DNA from: Galaxea fascicularis
Lineage: Eukaryota; Cnidaria; Anthozoa; Scleractinia; Euphylliidae
Assembly: GCA_948470475.1 (NCBI GenBank)
Contig: OX419336.1
Coordinates: 10,805,395 to 10,869,394 of the forward strand
DNA length: 64,000 nt
Direction: 5' to 3'
Part shown: positions 15,567-27,829 of the stretch, one piece after another
How the letters are laid out: each line of letters starts with the position of its first letter
How positions within the stretch are numbered: the first letter of the stretch is position 1
Notes under the pieces: model-generated
The model's input: the letters and a program-made list of their open reading frames with translations, nothing else
What the model was told of the DNA's origin: nothing
Database searches by the model: none
Made by a program: the position numbers and the translations under genes

Positions 15567-15809
15567 TCTGTGGGTGGTGAAGCTGGTCCCGAAGGTTTGA
15601 CGGGTAGTGTGAGTCAAACAATCCAAGAAGGAACGCCCATGATCAAAATGCTTCGTCGTCCAGGTGAAAAACACATGTGTGTTTCCTGCTTCGAGAAATG
15701 CCACCAGAAAGTCTTCAAGAGTGTAGCCCTCTCAGTGCAGGGAAAAGCGGCTCTGGTCAATTCTGATTATACGTTAAACCGTGCCTCTTACGGAAGCGGG
15801 AAAAAATAA
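15567..15809 (+). pseudogene. Truncated copy of the small CxxC protein family
   Basis: From about 15567 the sequence matches residues 65-143 of the family seen intact at 44263 and 61907, including MCVSCFEKCHQKVFKSVALS and YTLNRASYGSGK. The first 64 residues, with the lipid-anchor start and the first CxxC, are missing and replaced by unrelated sequence. The frame is open from 15570, but without a start of its own it is most likely a pseudogene. Confidence 0.65.
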
Positions 15810-16500
15810 ATGCAATCTGACAATGAGAACTTCCTTCAGTTGGAATGAGCAAAAACACGCGGAAAGGGTTCCCAATTGCTCGTTCCGGAATTCAAATAGA
15901 GACTGGGGACGAGTTTTTCAATTTTCATATAATTAAAAATCGAGACTGAACCATAACAACAAAGGTCATATCAAAATTATTCGGTTTGCCAAGTTTATGG
16001 TTCCTTAGTTATATTGCAACCATGTAGTACAACTTAAAAAAAATAATAAATTAGTGATTTTGCGGACGCGTTTAACAAGATTTGACAGTTCACAGTCCAC
16101 TTAATACACTATGCATGAAGCCTACCCAAACTTGGTTAACTTACTAATTTTTAGGGGATCTTCCTGGTGGTGGGGATTTTAATATGATGTAAAAGGCCAT
16201 TTTACTTGTACAGACTTCACTGCTTTTCTCATGTAAATCAAGCTGTTGTTTGCTAACTAGTACGCATTTACACGAGAAGGACAGAGAGGTTGTAATCAAA
16301 ATAAGGTCACCCCCAGCCTCGCATGTCTTCCTCTCAAAGACCTGGTACACTTTAACAACTGGACACAACTGGACTACTTAAAAAATGTGTAAAGCAGCGC
16401 CCGGGCCTATTTAAATTTCGGAACGAGCAATTGATTGAATTTGCCGCTGCAGTGTAATTTTCTTCTCTAGTACCTCCGGCACAGCATTCTAATCTGAAAA
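15810..16500. repeat. Conserved 3' flank of the small CxxC family
   Basis: The block with CCCAATTGCTCGTTCC, GAGACTGGGGACGAGTTTTT and later AAATCAAGCTGTTGTT is shared with the flanks at about 44700-45260 and 62345-62720. The duplication units are thus more than 1 kb long, and DNA-level rather than retroposed. Confidence 0.65.
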
Positions 16501-16589
16501 GTTGACCTGTAACCTGGCTTCCTATTGTCTTACGTATCACAAAATATTGCAAATCGTATTGCACAATTTGTTTTCTTATCACCATCGTT

Positions 16590-16808
16590 TGCTACCCTCG
16601 CCCTTTTTAAATTTGCTTCTGACTAGTGGTCAAATTACGATATCAGAGCCTCAGCTTATTTTTGACCTCATCGCCTGCCGAGCTAATGTTCAAACAATTC
16701 ACTCTACTTTTTCGAGGGCCAAAAGTATGGAATTCTTTAGCATTTTCAATTACTTTTTCTCCTAGTTTACCCATCTTTCAGAGAAAGCTCCTTGATTTCC
16801 TCAGTTAA
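16590..16808 (+). pseudogene. LINE ORF2 C-terminal fragment
   Basis: The frame ending at 16808 has FRGPKVWNSLAFSIT followed by FQRKLLDFLS, the end of ORF2 in CR1/L2-type LINEs. Upstream parts are shifted between frames. Confidence 0.6.
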
Positions 16809-16809
16809 A

Positions 16810-17440
16810 TGTATGAATTGTCCGACTCTTTTCAGTCTTCATAGTCTTGCCACTGTGTTATGTTAATAATGAGTTTCAATACATATACATCTTATGTCTT
16901 CATTAAGTCTTTACAGTCTTACTCTTGCATGTTAACAAATAAGGGGGTGTTTACATGTACTGGCGCGACTTTTGTTCCGAGGCGAGATGAAAAGTTGCAC
17001 TGTGTTTACATAAAGCCGTGTTTATTGGGGTTCGAGTCTTTTAGTGCCATAAAATTGATGAAACTTCAATTCATATAAAAAGAACAGTCATACCGCGTTT
17101 CCATGACACCGGAATTAATTTTCGTGCCAGGATGAAAATCTTGCTCAAGCCAAGGTGCAAAACTCTACCCATCGATTTTTTGAAATTCGCGTTACTGTAA
17201 GATTTATGACTTAATTAAGCACGCAAATTCATACCATTTCGTCATTATCATTGCAGTTCTGTACGTTAACAGCAAATGCTTAGGAAGGTTTGTAAAGAAG
17301 GCTGGAATATCTCCGATCTGTTAAAAAAAAACGGAACTACACTTAATTTTCTCCAAGTTTTAGGGATTTTTCTCTCTAAAGCGCGGTTAGGGCTTGGGGC
17401 AAGTTGCGCATGTGCAGTAACAATTTATAAATTTCGCATG
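16810..17440. other. Gene-free stretch
   Basis: AT-rich sequence with no supported gene. Confidence 0.4.
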
Positions 17441-17454
17441 TTACTCCCCCCTTA

Positions 17455-18240
17455 AGTGGTGGTATCATGCCGTACAGTACCGCGATGATTGCAAGACAGG
17501 CGATGTCAATGATACTCATACTCATACTCATTTTTCTTGGAAATATCCAAGGGGGAAGGTGCAAAGAGGTTATCCCTATGTGAAGCACCAACCTAAGGTC
17601 AGCACTAGGGGTGGTCACAGGGTTCGTTACGTCCCTAGTGGTTCTTAAACGTCCCACAGAATTAATTGTGGAGAGTTGTGAGACGGGACCTCCGGTTTAT
17701 CGTCCTTATCCGAGAAGACTAGAAAGTCTAACTATTTGCAGATGTCATTGGCAAAGGAAGCACTTTCTCCTCAGTTATTTAAAGCGCTCTACCAACTGAG
17801 CCAACCGGTCGGCGGTAATGACATAAGTATTTCGTTTTACAGTTTTAAATGAGATCCACACTTGAAACGATGAAAACAACAACTCGCTTGTGAGTTGGTA
17901 TCTCAGATGTAGATGAATGGCCAAGAATCTGTCCGCCGTGAGCGCCATCACACCAAAGAACGATGCATAACATAAGAAATTCATGATAACAAAAAACGGG
18001 ACCATTTTTTTTTAAACCGTGTTGTTGGTGTTGTTAACAGTGTTGTGGTTGAAATCCATGGCAAGAATCGCGATGAACCAGTAATCCTACAGAATGATCA
18101 GAAACTGCCTGGTTCATTAGTAATGTTTTATAGGCTTGGCTAGTGGGGATGTGCTTCTTATTGCGAAATGGCGGTAAAACGTAAGCAAAGGTTGAATACC
18201 ATGTTGGCAGTGAACGCGGAATTCTTCGGCCTCTTCCATC
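17455..18240 (-). pseudogene. GPCR pseudogene, N-terminus to helix 5, split by a SINE
   Basis: It starts at the ATG near 18240 with the family N-terminus. Helix 3 (YASFFGVMALTADRFLAI) and helix 4 (FQVWISFKT) are seen in one frame, helix 5 (IDIACLAIIAVLYG) in another. It stops after helix 5 at about 17465, and helices 6-7 are lost. Several small deletions break the frame, and a SINE of about 290 bp sits between helices 4 and 5. Confidence 0.8.
17525..17813 (-). mobile_element. tRNA-derived SINE inside the GPCR pseudogene
   Basis: On the minus strand it begins near 17813 with GGCTCAGTTGGTAGAGCGC, a Pol III A-box. It continues with a core TCTCGGATAAGGACGATAAA and GGAGGTCCCGT that resembles a conserved core shared by animal SINE families. 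It ends in ATGAGT repeats at 17517-17532. AATGA flanks both sides (near 17510 and 17816), a likely target-site duplication. Confidence 0.65.
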
Positions 18241-18249
18241 GCAAAGAAC

Positions 18250-19590
18250 CGGTTCTAACAGAGCACTAGTTGTTTGGATTTCCTGACGAGTTATACTTGA
18301 TATAGGCGCTACTGATATCGAAAAAGTGATATAGTCACTCAAAATACAGTTCACCTGTCCACGTATATTATCGCATAAACGGATGACAATGCTAAAAGTT
18401 CGCCAGAATCTATGTAGAGGGTAAGACCAGCAGGCGCTGTATCGGCCAATTAAAGCCTCCCGGTGTTATGAAAATGCAGTTCAGACAGCTGTCCACGTAT
18501 CGCTCGCGCGAATGGCAATTAAAAAAAAGCGACTGAGTTCGCCAAACCCTAGGTAGACCAAGATACAAGATTCGCTAAGAATATTTGGTGATTTCTATCA
18601 TGCACCGTTCGTTTACAGTTTTCACTCATTTGAAAAAAGTGCAACAGTGTATTTAAGCGCCGTGCCTCCTCGTCTTCATTGTACATGCCATCAATACTGT
18701 AAAATTACATAGCTAACTTTCGTTTTAATAAAGCTCTATATGCCAGACCACAAAGCTGAATTAAACAGTTGATCCCTTTTCCGTGATACTGCGGCGCAAT
18801 TAGTTCGCAAGTGCTTTCTTTTACGACGTCATTGACAGGTGGGCATCTCAAGTACATGTCATGGGTCATTGGGAGAAAATGAATCGGAGATCAAAGATGC
18901 AAAATTCTAGAGACAAAAAGGTGAAAAAGCATCCTATCAAAAACCTCAAGGGCCTGTAAGATCGTTGTATACAAAAAATATGGAAATGCGTTATTGCTAC
19001 ACTGAGCAAAATAGGATTCATTAGTTTTCTCCAATGCTTAGAAAGTTTTCACAGAACACTTGACGGAAGTGACAATTTTCACAACTTGCTTTCTAGGTTT
19101 ATATATCAATATGCGAAAGCTTGATTAATGCATAAAATGCGGTTCTTTCCAAAATGAGGCAGTTAGTTAATCTATGATGTTTCACAAGGTCTGGTTAAGT
19201 ATAACATCTAGATTCTACACAAAGTCGATTCAAAGAGGGCAGAAATACCACTTTCCTAAGAACTACAACTTGGAAGACATGGATATCACCAGTAATAATC
19301 AAAAATTTGTAAAGTAGGATTGAAATTTATGAAAAGCCACAGACGTAACGGGGTATTTCGTTTCAGCTTGTATCAAAGCAATGGTTAGCTGTTTTGCTCT
19401 GCCTTGATTGGCCACTCCAATTCCCTACTCCCATCCACCTCCGCTTTAGTTCATAAGGGCTTCTTCCCTGAGAGGGCGTCTCATGTACTTGTCCGTTGGT
19501 TGATTGGAAGAAAATAAATCAGATAACAAAGACGAAACATAAAAACAAAATACCCGTAGTCAAAATTTTGAAAAAGACATTGTGAAAGTC
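18250..19590. other. Gene-free stretch, decayed duplicate flanks
   Basis: It contains repeats of the GPCR upstream block (18320-18390), of GCGCAATTAGTTCGCAAGTG (18790) and of the ATTAGTTTTCTCCAATGCTTA block (19015). No coding sequence is supported. Confidence 0.45.
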
Positions 19591-20150
19591 TATGATATCT
19601 ATAGCTGAAAGTTTATAGGACGGGTAAGATCACGGTATATGAAAAATATTGAAAAGCGTCTTTGATGCAGCAAAATAGAATTCATTAGTTTTCTCCTATG
19701 CTTATTGCATTTTCACAGAACACTTGACTCGATTTTTAGGTTTTTATATCACTTTTTTTTATATATATTCCCGTTACTTACAATGCATAAAATGCGTTTC
19801 TTTCCAATATGAGGCAGATAATCAATGTAGCATGTTTCTCAAGGTCTGGTCAAATGTAAGGTATATATATTCTACATATACAGCTCTAACTTCACCTGAA
19901 GCCATCACTACAGGCAGTTGCTTTTGTTTGCTGTGAATACATTTAAGGCCGGGCCATTAATTTGAATATTGCTGTTATCCAACACTAAGATCAGAAACAA
20001 CCAGGTTAAGGACTAGTGTTTCCTATCGTGCGGAGTGTGACACTGTTCGACACGATGGCAGAGTACAACATAAGAAAACGTTGAAGACACAGTTAGCGAT
20101 ATTCGTGGAATAGAATTCGTCAGTTTTCCCCATTGCTTAAAACGTTTTTA
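19590..20150. repeat. Segmental duplicate of 7030-7850
   Basis: CTATGATATCTATAGCTGAA at about 19590 matches 7035, and similarity continues through the GPCR relic at 20140. This copy lacks the SINE present at 7322-7548. Confidence 0.7.
19976..20142 (-). pseudogene. GPCR relic, N-terminal part only (duplicate)
   Basis: It carries the decayed helix 1-2 segment: ACTAAGATCAGAAACAACCAG, ACTGTTCGACACGATGGCAG and ACATAAGAAAACGTTGAA follow the order of the intact genes. It is the partner of the relic at 7670-7840. Confidence 0.55.
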
Positions 20151-20204
20151 CAGAACACTTGATGCAACAATTTCCAGATGTTGCTTTTTACCTTATTATT
20201 GATG

Positions 20205-20340
20205 GTTGCATGTGACGTCATGACAGCCATGTTGGTAGTAAAGAACAATAGACTGTCTAAACTTTATTTTTATGCAAATTCTGCAAAACGAAATTGTATT
20301 GTTTTGACCACCAACATGGCCGCCTTGTCACGTGAGCGAA
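20205..20340. mobile_element. Palindromic MITE with CATGTTGGT arms
   Basis: TGACAGCCATGTTGGT at about 20220 and ACCAACATGGCCGCCTTGTCA at about 20310 are inverted arms around about 75 bp. The outer TGACGTCA and TCACGTGA are also inverted in part. Confidence 0.55.
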
Positions 20341-20568
20341 ATCAAGCAATATCAGGAAACATTGTGAATTTTTTACCATCGTCAGGTATAATGCATAAAT
20401 CGAGATATTCATGATATTTGAGAAGGTCTAGTCAAATATAAGATCTACAATCCAGGACAAAAGTCTTGGGACAATTCCCGCTTTACCCCCTGCCCCAATG
20501 TGGATTTTTAATTTAGCGGTGGCGAGAACGCCGATGAGGCCAAAGAGAGCTCGAATATTTCAATATTG

Positions 20569-20933
20569 GGGAGTTTATGAAACGAGGACGGCGGCGGCAA
20601 CGAGAACGCCACAAAACAATGGGCTTAATCAGCAAAACAATAGCTTTGCACGTGCGTTTTACATTTTGGTACATTTCTTTGCCGTCCTCTGCAAAACAAC
20701 AGCGTGAAATTACCAAATTTTAGGTTTTCTCGAGAACTTGAGCATATGACGGCAAAATCTTCTCTTTTTCCTTACTTTGACGTTTTTCATATACTAACTT
20801 AGTTCCTGGAGAGTTCGCCAGCATTTTCCAAGTTAAACAAATTTTAATGATTGCGAAAAAGTTACAAAAACGAGAAGTTATATTTTGAAATGACGTTCTC
20901 GTTGCCGTTCCCGTCCTCGTTTCTTAAGCTCCC
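20569..20933. mobile_element. GGGAGTTTAAG-type MITE, intact copy b
   Basis: GGGAGTTTATGAAACGAGG at the left is matched by CCTCGTTTCTTAAGCTCCC at the right. The inverted repeat extends through CGGCAACGAGAACG, about 40 bp. Length is 365 bp. It serves as the reference for copies at 9893, 25533 and 50447. Confidence 0.7.
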
Positions 20934-20936
20934 TAT

Positions 20937-21080
20937 AGGTGGTTTTCACGTGACGTCATCGCCGCCATGCTGGTGGACGGTGAACAATAGATCTCTCATT
21001 AGCTCGTTTTATTCGTCCACCAGTATTTGTCCATTTCACCATTGTTATTTGTTTTTCTGGAGATTAGCTGCAAACCACCT
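20937..21080. mobile_element. Short MITE with AGGTGGTTT ends
   Basis: AGGTGGTTTTCACGTGACG at the left and AAACCACCT at the right are inverted. A second internal pair, CCACCAG/CTGGTGG, makes it partly fold back. It directly abuts the MITE at 20569-20933. Confidence 0.5.
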
Positions 21081-23750
21081 ATTTTCTGGGGGGGAAGGGG
21101 GTTCTAGGGTGAAACGCACCGCTAAAATAACGAGATGCGTTTCTGTTATAAGGGTAGAAGTGCACGTAGTGAAATTTTTTACTTTTCGCCCAGGATTGCA
21201 GATTCATCGCCAGAAATTTAGTACACGAGACTCCACGCGCGGTTACGTGCGGCAACCTGAAGACTGATCGGGACGCCGAAGTGTATAGAGATTTGTATTG
21301 GCATTCGAGAAAAATAGCAAATATCTCTTTAAGACTCACACAAAGTAAAAATGTGTAACTGAACCATAATAGGTTGTTATATTATAGTGCTAAATATGTA
21401 AAGATTACAACAAAGTAAACGACTTTCATGTATATTTTGATCGATTTTCTTCCAACGGTAGTCGCCAAAATTTTTGTAAGGAATCCTATGACATTTATCG
21501 AAATCGGGAAAACCGTTTGTTTATAAACCGCGATTACTGGCGAAATAAGCTTGATGGAAAAAATGTGCAAGTGGACGTTGTGAAAACACATCTTCAACTT
21601 ACTTGCCTTTGTTCGTAGAGTCCTCGTAGATTCACTTTCATGAATATTTTCTCCGTTTGAAAGTCCCACAGAAGGAGAAACGGCGAAATTTCCATGTTGA
21701 TTCTTCGATAAATTCCCTAAAATATGCCGAATTCAAAAGGCCATATCTCGGCGAAGCACGCACCAAATTCGCTTCCAGAGTCATCTTTAAAAAGCTTGTT
21801 TCTTTTCCTTTCTTTATGTGTAGAAATCATTTTGGTCAGTGGTTCTTTTATGGCACAAGCCGAGTCGATTTACCGCTGTTTCCTCGCTGTTTCGGCAAGT
21901 AGAATATGAGCCCGTCATGAGCCTGAAACAAGGCAAAGCGGACAGCGGTTGATACCGAAACCGCGGGTTTTTTTAATCTCTTGTGGGTGAAAATATATAT
22001 TTCTGTTGTACAACCCTGCAGAGGATAACATGTGTAAATTCCTATATTCCACCGCAGAATTCGCTCTCTTACGAGTCACTGTGCCATCTTGTTTTCGAAA
22101 GATATCCGCTGTACTGTGCAGGCTCAAATGTCTCGAATTTCTGGCGATGTCTTCATATACTTCACCTGAATCCATAGCAAGCAACAAACAATTGCTTTTG
22201 TTTGCTGTGTATACATTTAAGGCCGGTTTATTAACCTGTGACAGATGGTCACAGACCTGTACCATGAATGGTTCCTCACAAAGTCGATTAAAACAGAGAA
22301 TAAATACCACTTTTCTTAGAACGACTACGTGGGAGGCCGGATATCACCAATAATAATCGAAAATTATGAAAAGCCGCAGACATAATTCGGTTCATCAATA
22401 AAAAAAAGTTCAAACACCAGGCTTCGTAATTGCGTCTACGTTCAGTAGGATATTTTGTTTTAGTTAAAAACAAAGCAGTGGCTAGCTGTCTTGCTGTGCT
22501 TGATTGGCCACTCAAATTTCAGATAGTTTCGCATCCACCTCCGCTTTAGTTGATGAACTTTTCAATATGCATGCAAGGCAATAAGAGTCAGCAAGAGTTG
22601 TTTTTGTTTTGTTATGTTTTTTTGGTTGTTCTTCAAGTTTTTGTGAATAACACTCGTCTTAATCATGATATTCATATTCAGTAGGTCGGCTAGAAAAGCC
22701 TAAAACGTAATTACGTAATAGTATGTACCCACTTCTTCAAATTCTCTTTATTATGTTTGTGGAAGCTTTGGCGTGGCTGACATATAAATTCTTATACTGA
22801 CCTTCAACAGCATTTCGAGTTTTTAGGTAAATAATAATTAAATAAGTACATTTACACTAAGTAAGGCTGTGATATCCTTGATAATTTTCTTGGTTTTTAT
22901 GCGCAGTTGAGGACTGGGACTAATTATACAGGTTTCCGTACATTTATATTTAAATTGACACATTTGTCGTTGTATAAATTTCGATATTAAGCGGTTAACA
23001 CTGAAAAACCGTGTTTTAAATATTAGCATACCTTTCGAAAAATAACCGTCCTCGAATTGACTTATAAGTCACTAAATTGCACTTCCCATTTTGATTACTC
23101 CCAGTGATCCACAGGTGCCACTACTTCTGTTTCCATTCTTCATAGTTTGCTTCTATATATATATATTTTTTTTTTGTGTGTGTGTGTGTTATTTTCTAAG
23201 ACCTTGCAGTTTGATAGATTCTCCCAACCAGTGTTGAACTGTTCTTTCCAAGGCCTCGTTCTCCGGGCTTTTCCCTTCCCTGGGAACGAGGTTGTGTTCT
23301 TTCATTACAACACAGAGTTTAAAGCTGCTAATGATCTCTGACTTCATGCCTAATAATATTGTTACCGTTTCATGCGTGTGATCATATCAGTGTGAAGCTT
23401 TTAAAATTAATTATGAAGTTAAGGTTTATCATTACATTTCACTTAGTTGCTGGTTACTGAGGGATATCACTGGAAGTCGTCAGTGTAATTGAAACCACTT
23501 CGCAGTACATGTGTCCTTCGATTCTGCAAACATTGTTTTGTTTAAGGATTTAAAGCAATAATTAAATTTATAAACCAATATAGTGTTGCTGTTTTTATGT
23601 TTTTTATTTTCTTAATCAGGTTTGAGTCAATTTGGCCTGTTTTTTAGAAGTGCTGGAGAAATAAAAAAAGCCGTGAGGGCAGATCCACTGAGATGGTGGC
23701 CTTGAGAAGATTATGACCTTACTCCAGCATGCTTCGCCAGCATCCTTCCA
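21080..23750. other. Long gene-free stretch
   Basis: No supported gene in 2.7 kb. It has a G-rich run near 21090, the duplicate of 8030-8270 at about 22150-22360, and a TA/T/TG microsatellite at 23152-23190. Confidence 0.45.
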
Positions 23751-23807
23751 CTACTCCTCCTGCGTCAGGAAGGGTAATGTATAAAGACTCAAAGGCGAAA
23801 TAGCATT

Positions 23808-24670
23808 GATTATAACACGGGAAAATGTTTTGTAGCAAGTTGATATAACAACGTGCCGAACGTGCCTCGGCCGAGTCCAGCAAGTATCATTGTCCAAAAG
23901 TAAACCGTTAGATGCTCCTGGTGCTAGGGCCAGAGATAATAACAGCAATTTGTAGGCATATGTTTGGTAAATAACATGCCAAAAACACTAGATAAACACA
24001 GAATGAGCCAACCGCTAACTCGTCACGGCTTGCCAAATTCAGCGACGTCATGTCTCCATCCTGCTCGTTTTGTTGAACTTGCAAGGATTCAATTTGGTTT
24101 CTGTGGCGTCGAACAGTTAAGTAGATCTTGCAATACAGTACTGCGATGATTACAAGACAGGCGACATCAATGATAATATAAGTTGCCAGCACTGATTACG
24201 GTTTCAACCGAGATCCACACATGAAAATGATGAACGAAATACACTTGACACCGTCAGTGCGGTCACGACGGAAACAACTCGCTTCTGAGTCACCCACCGT
24301 GAGTTCTTGGTATCTGAGATGAAGATGAATGGCCAAGAATCTGTCTACTGTTAGGGTCATCATGCATAGATTAAGAAATTAACGATGATTCTAGACACGA
24401 TCATTGTGTTTTCAAAAACAATGTTGTGGTCAGTTTTGAGGTTCAAAGCCACGGCAAGAATCGCAATGTATAACTTATGAGCCAGTAATCCAGCACTAAG
24501 ATAAAAACAGCCAGGTTGAGTAGTAACGCTTTTAAGGGCTTGGGTAGTGAGGATGTGTTTCTTATCGTGTAGATTGTAATACGGTTCAACATGATAGCGG
24601 TAGAACACAAGAAAATGCTGAATACAATGTTGGCAGTGTACGTGAAATCAAATTCTTGGGCCTCGTCCAT
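23808..24670 (-). pseudogene. GPCR pseudogene, nearly full length
   Basis: It starts MDEAQEFDFTYTANIVFSIFL at 24670 and keeps SLPKPLKALLLNLAV, then shifts frame in helix 2. The end of helix 3 is deleted around 24360, helix 5 (IIDVACLVIIAVLYCKIYLTVRR, here at 24180-24110) and helix 6 (ACYLPNICLQIAVIISGP) are seen, and helix 7 is lost near 23880-23890. It has at least three breaks. The family upstream block lies at 24730-24830. Confidence 0.8.
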
Positions 24671-24699
24671 TGCACAGAACGTTCTTACGAGTTTGAATT

Positions 24700-25532
24700 T
24701 CCAGGCGGGTTACATCGAAGGCGCTATATCGGCAAATCAATTAATGGTTCACTTCGTTGTCAACGGCATTTGGTGTTATGGAGAAATACGTTCCGTCGAC
24801 GTATCGCATGCGCGGATGGCAAAGGCACCGAGTTCGCTTAAATCTAGGTAGACCAACGCATAAGAATCGCCAGATATCTTTTGGTGATTTCTATATGTAT
24901 AGCTGTTTATCTACAGTCTTAACTCTCTTAAAACCAATGTAACAAGGAATCACACTTTTCCTAGAGCATTTTAGCACTGTGTCTCCTCGTTTTAAGCAGA
25001 TGGTTACAAAAGTTGAGGTGTCATCAACAACTGTATAATTATAGAAGCAATTCGCAAATGGTCTTCTCGAATCCATAAAGGCTTTCCCACTTTGGCAGCT
25101 CATGTACCGGTACATGTCGATGGGTCTCTGTGAGAAAATCAATCGGAGATCAACGATGCAAACTTTAATGTAAAACAAAATATAACGCAAAAGTTTTGAG
25201 AAAGACACTGTTTATCAAGCTTTTTAAACTTAAAATTTAAAATTTTAAAGGACCCGTAAGAAAGCATCGATCTTTGCTGCAGCTGTTGAGTAAGACATTT
25301 ACATAACTTTCAATTGTAAGGTTATTAAGCGTAGGATCAGTTTCTTTCCAGGTCATGCGTAAAAGAACTTCGGGAGAGAATGAATCTAATATGATGTTTG
25401 CAAATTAAGAAATAGATTCTCAACTATTTGTCAGTGCGTGCGTACGCTGATAACACACGGATGGCGTCGAAACGCGGTAAGAACAAAGACGTACGTTCTT
25501 CGATCCGTAGGGGATCCAGAGTAGCGTGACTA
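24700..25532. other. Gene-free GPCR flank
   Basis: It contains the upstream block remnant and the CTCTTAAAACCAATG motif also found at 13330. No coding sequence is supported. Confidence 0.4.
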
Positions 25533-25860
25533 GGGAGTTTAAGCAAAGACTACGGCTACCGCAACGACAACGCCACAAAACAAAGGGGTTAATGACGCAA
25601 AACAATCGCGCCGCACGTGCGGGATCCATTTTGTACGTTTATTTGCCGTACTCTGCAAAACAACTACGTGAGTTGACCAAATTTAAGGTTTTCACGACAA
25701 CTTGAGCACGGAGTAGTGAATCTTTTATTCTTTGTCATTTCTTCAAGGTATTTCGTACCAATCCAGTTGTAGGATACTTGGTCCGTATTTTACAACTTGA
25801 ACTAGATGGAATAATCGCAAAATACTTGCGATAGCGCAAAGTTATATTTATATTCAGTGC
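25533..25860. mobile_element. GGGAGTTTAAG-type MITE, copy c (decayed)
   Basis: The left end GGGAGTTTAAGCAAAGAC and internal ACAACGCCACAAAACAA, CTGCAAAACAACTACGTGA match the intact copy. The right end fades out near 25860 without a clear terminal repeat. Confidence 0.55.
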
Positions 25861-26432
25861 GTTATCAGAGTTCACACAATGCCAAATGGAGGGCTTCGTT
25901 TTACACCTTTTTTTCACTTTCTTCAACTCATCAGTGACATCAATCGTGGGTCTATACTGTTTTCAAATGCTGTTCTATACAGCTCCAAGCCAAAACTACC
26001 AAAATTGATCTCAGTGATCTAATAAATACGCAGGAAAGATTTTCGTTGGAAACGTTTTAAGCGAAAACGACTTTTCCAAGTGTTTTAGCTGAAGGCTGAA
26101 TTTCAATAACGACATAGTCGGAGCCAGAGTGGTAATCAAATGCACTGCGTGCGATATGATCTAGCAAAAATCAAAAGCGAAGTGGGAAGCTGTAACAACT
26201 AGCCATGAGCTCGATCGAACAAAACCACATATATTACAAAACATAGAATCAAGGTGCAAGGTCGTGTGACTACCATGTGACACCCGACTGTCACGCGAGT
26301 GACTGGTCACATCATTACAGGTGCAGAATACTGATTCCCCTTTTCACTGCGTCGTCTATGATACAGTGAAAACTAGATTGTCGGAGTCGCAAGCAGTTTC
26401 TTGGAGACAGACCCTACCTTGAGGGCCTAAGA
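25860..26432. other. Gene-free stretch
   Basis: No supported gene. GTGACACCCGACTGTCACG near 26278 is a short inverted repeat. Confidence 0.35.
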
Positions 26433-27041
26433 ATTCTTGGTTTTCACGTGACGTCATAAAAAACTAAAATTCAAAAGTAAAGAGACTTCATCATTTTTAG
26501 ATTCATCATGTACAAGAAATTTTTTTAATGTATCTGCTTGCATGTTTTCAGCTCGGTAGCGTGCTTTGTTTTGAAAATAGAGCAGCTTGTGTTTTAGATT
26601 TTTTCACAGTGCGTGAAATAAAGATGCTTGCTCACAAGCATGTCACGTACATGAAAACATCGATTCAGCGTGCTCTTTAGAGGTCTGAAAAGCCAACATC
26701 GCAAGGGAAGCGTCTAATTGAATGTTTGCAAGCTCAAAAGAGAGAAAAAAGCCTTTGATATAGCCAAAGGAAATTCCAAATGTTTTCACTTGTTTCCGGT
26801 CGCCATATTGGAGCCCCTCAGAGGGACTCCATCATGGCGCGTCCATACTTAACTCTGTAATTTTGAGTGGTACATTTTGCCGAATAACCCGAGTACGGGA
26901 TATCGCACAGCCCTGAAACTTTAAAAGTTTCTTTATCCATTACTATTCTAAAATATCTCAATTTCTTGACTTAATCTATTGAATGATTGATGATTTGATT
27001 TTTTAACTTGCGTGACTTCCACGTGACTGAAAACCAAGAAT
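26433..27041. mobile_element. Non-autonomous element with ATTCTTGGTTTTCA ends
   Basis: ATTCTTGGTTTTCACGTGA at 26433 is matched by TCACGTGGAAGT-side TGAAAACCAAGAAT at 27028-27041. Length is 609 bp. Inside lies CGCCATATTGGAGCC/GGACTCCATCATGGCG (about 26803-26842), a further inverted pair. There is no ORF. Confidence 0.6.
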
Positions 27042-27272
27042 AAGTGTTGTGATTGGCTGGTTCTTTCACTTTTGCTTCCGACTCCGACGATCCTAGTTTT
27101 TACCAAATCATTAGAGACGGAGTCATACGCGGGATCGAAAGAAAATGGAAACGTTCTGATTCTCCCTACTCCGATTCCGCCGAGCTTATGATTCCGCTAC
27201 CATTCGATTTTCCATTTTTAATAGGTTGTTAGCGCTGTAAGGACGTCCGACTTGGGCAATTTTACGTAAAAG

Positions 27273-27308
27273 CGAAATCGTTTGCATATTAATATGCAAA
27301 CAATTTCG
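27273..27308. repeat. 36-base near-perfect palindrome with octamer
   Basis: Arms of 18 bases meet at TATTAATA with one mismatch; each arm holds ATGCAAA, the POU-factor octamer core. No gene is nearby. Confidence 0.6.
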
Positions 27309-27829
27309 TTCTTACGCCCACTTCCCAGCAGAGGAAAGCCTAGAGGTTTGAAGAACACTAGCCAGTGCTTTCACAAAGCAACGAAAAATAAGCAAAGAAT
27401 TCGCACGCCACTGGGCCTTCGAATACTCGAAAGCGAGCAATATTCCACATCCTAAGCCGCTCGCGGTTTTACTTTTTGATCTTGTACTTCAGTGTAGGTT
27501 TACAGAATCAGCTGCAGCGCACATAACTCTTAAAATAGCAATGCATTCTCGCATTCAAGGTCCAAAACTGCGAAAAGAATAGGCTTGAGAAGCAGTTCGA
27601 AGCAGAAGATATTCACTGGAAGTAGTAGAAAGTCAATCTGGTAGAGCCCAGTACTAATCATCCATGTTTACTAGATACCGATCACGGTATATGGCCGCCT
27701 TCTTGAAGTGGGCGTAAAAAAAAGAGAGAATTGCCCGATTCAGTCGCTAATGAAAACCAGCATGAGGCCTGGTTTCCATACAATCTTATCGGTCTGCGCG
27801 ACGATCGGAAGCGGTCTGCGTCGGACCTA

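Noticed and set aside
17762..17813. tRNA gene on the minus strand
   Set aside because: Only the A-box half is tRNA-like; the sequence continues into a SINE core and ends in ATGAGT repeats, with no acceptor-stem partner.
21079..21669. Minus-strand ORFs of 86 and 95 codons
   Set aside because: No motif, start context or splice pattern; base composition is like the surrounding gene-free DNA.
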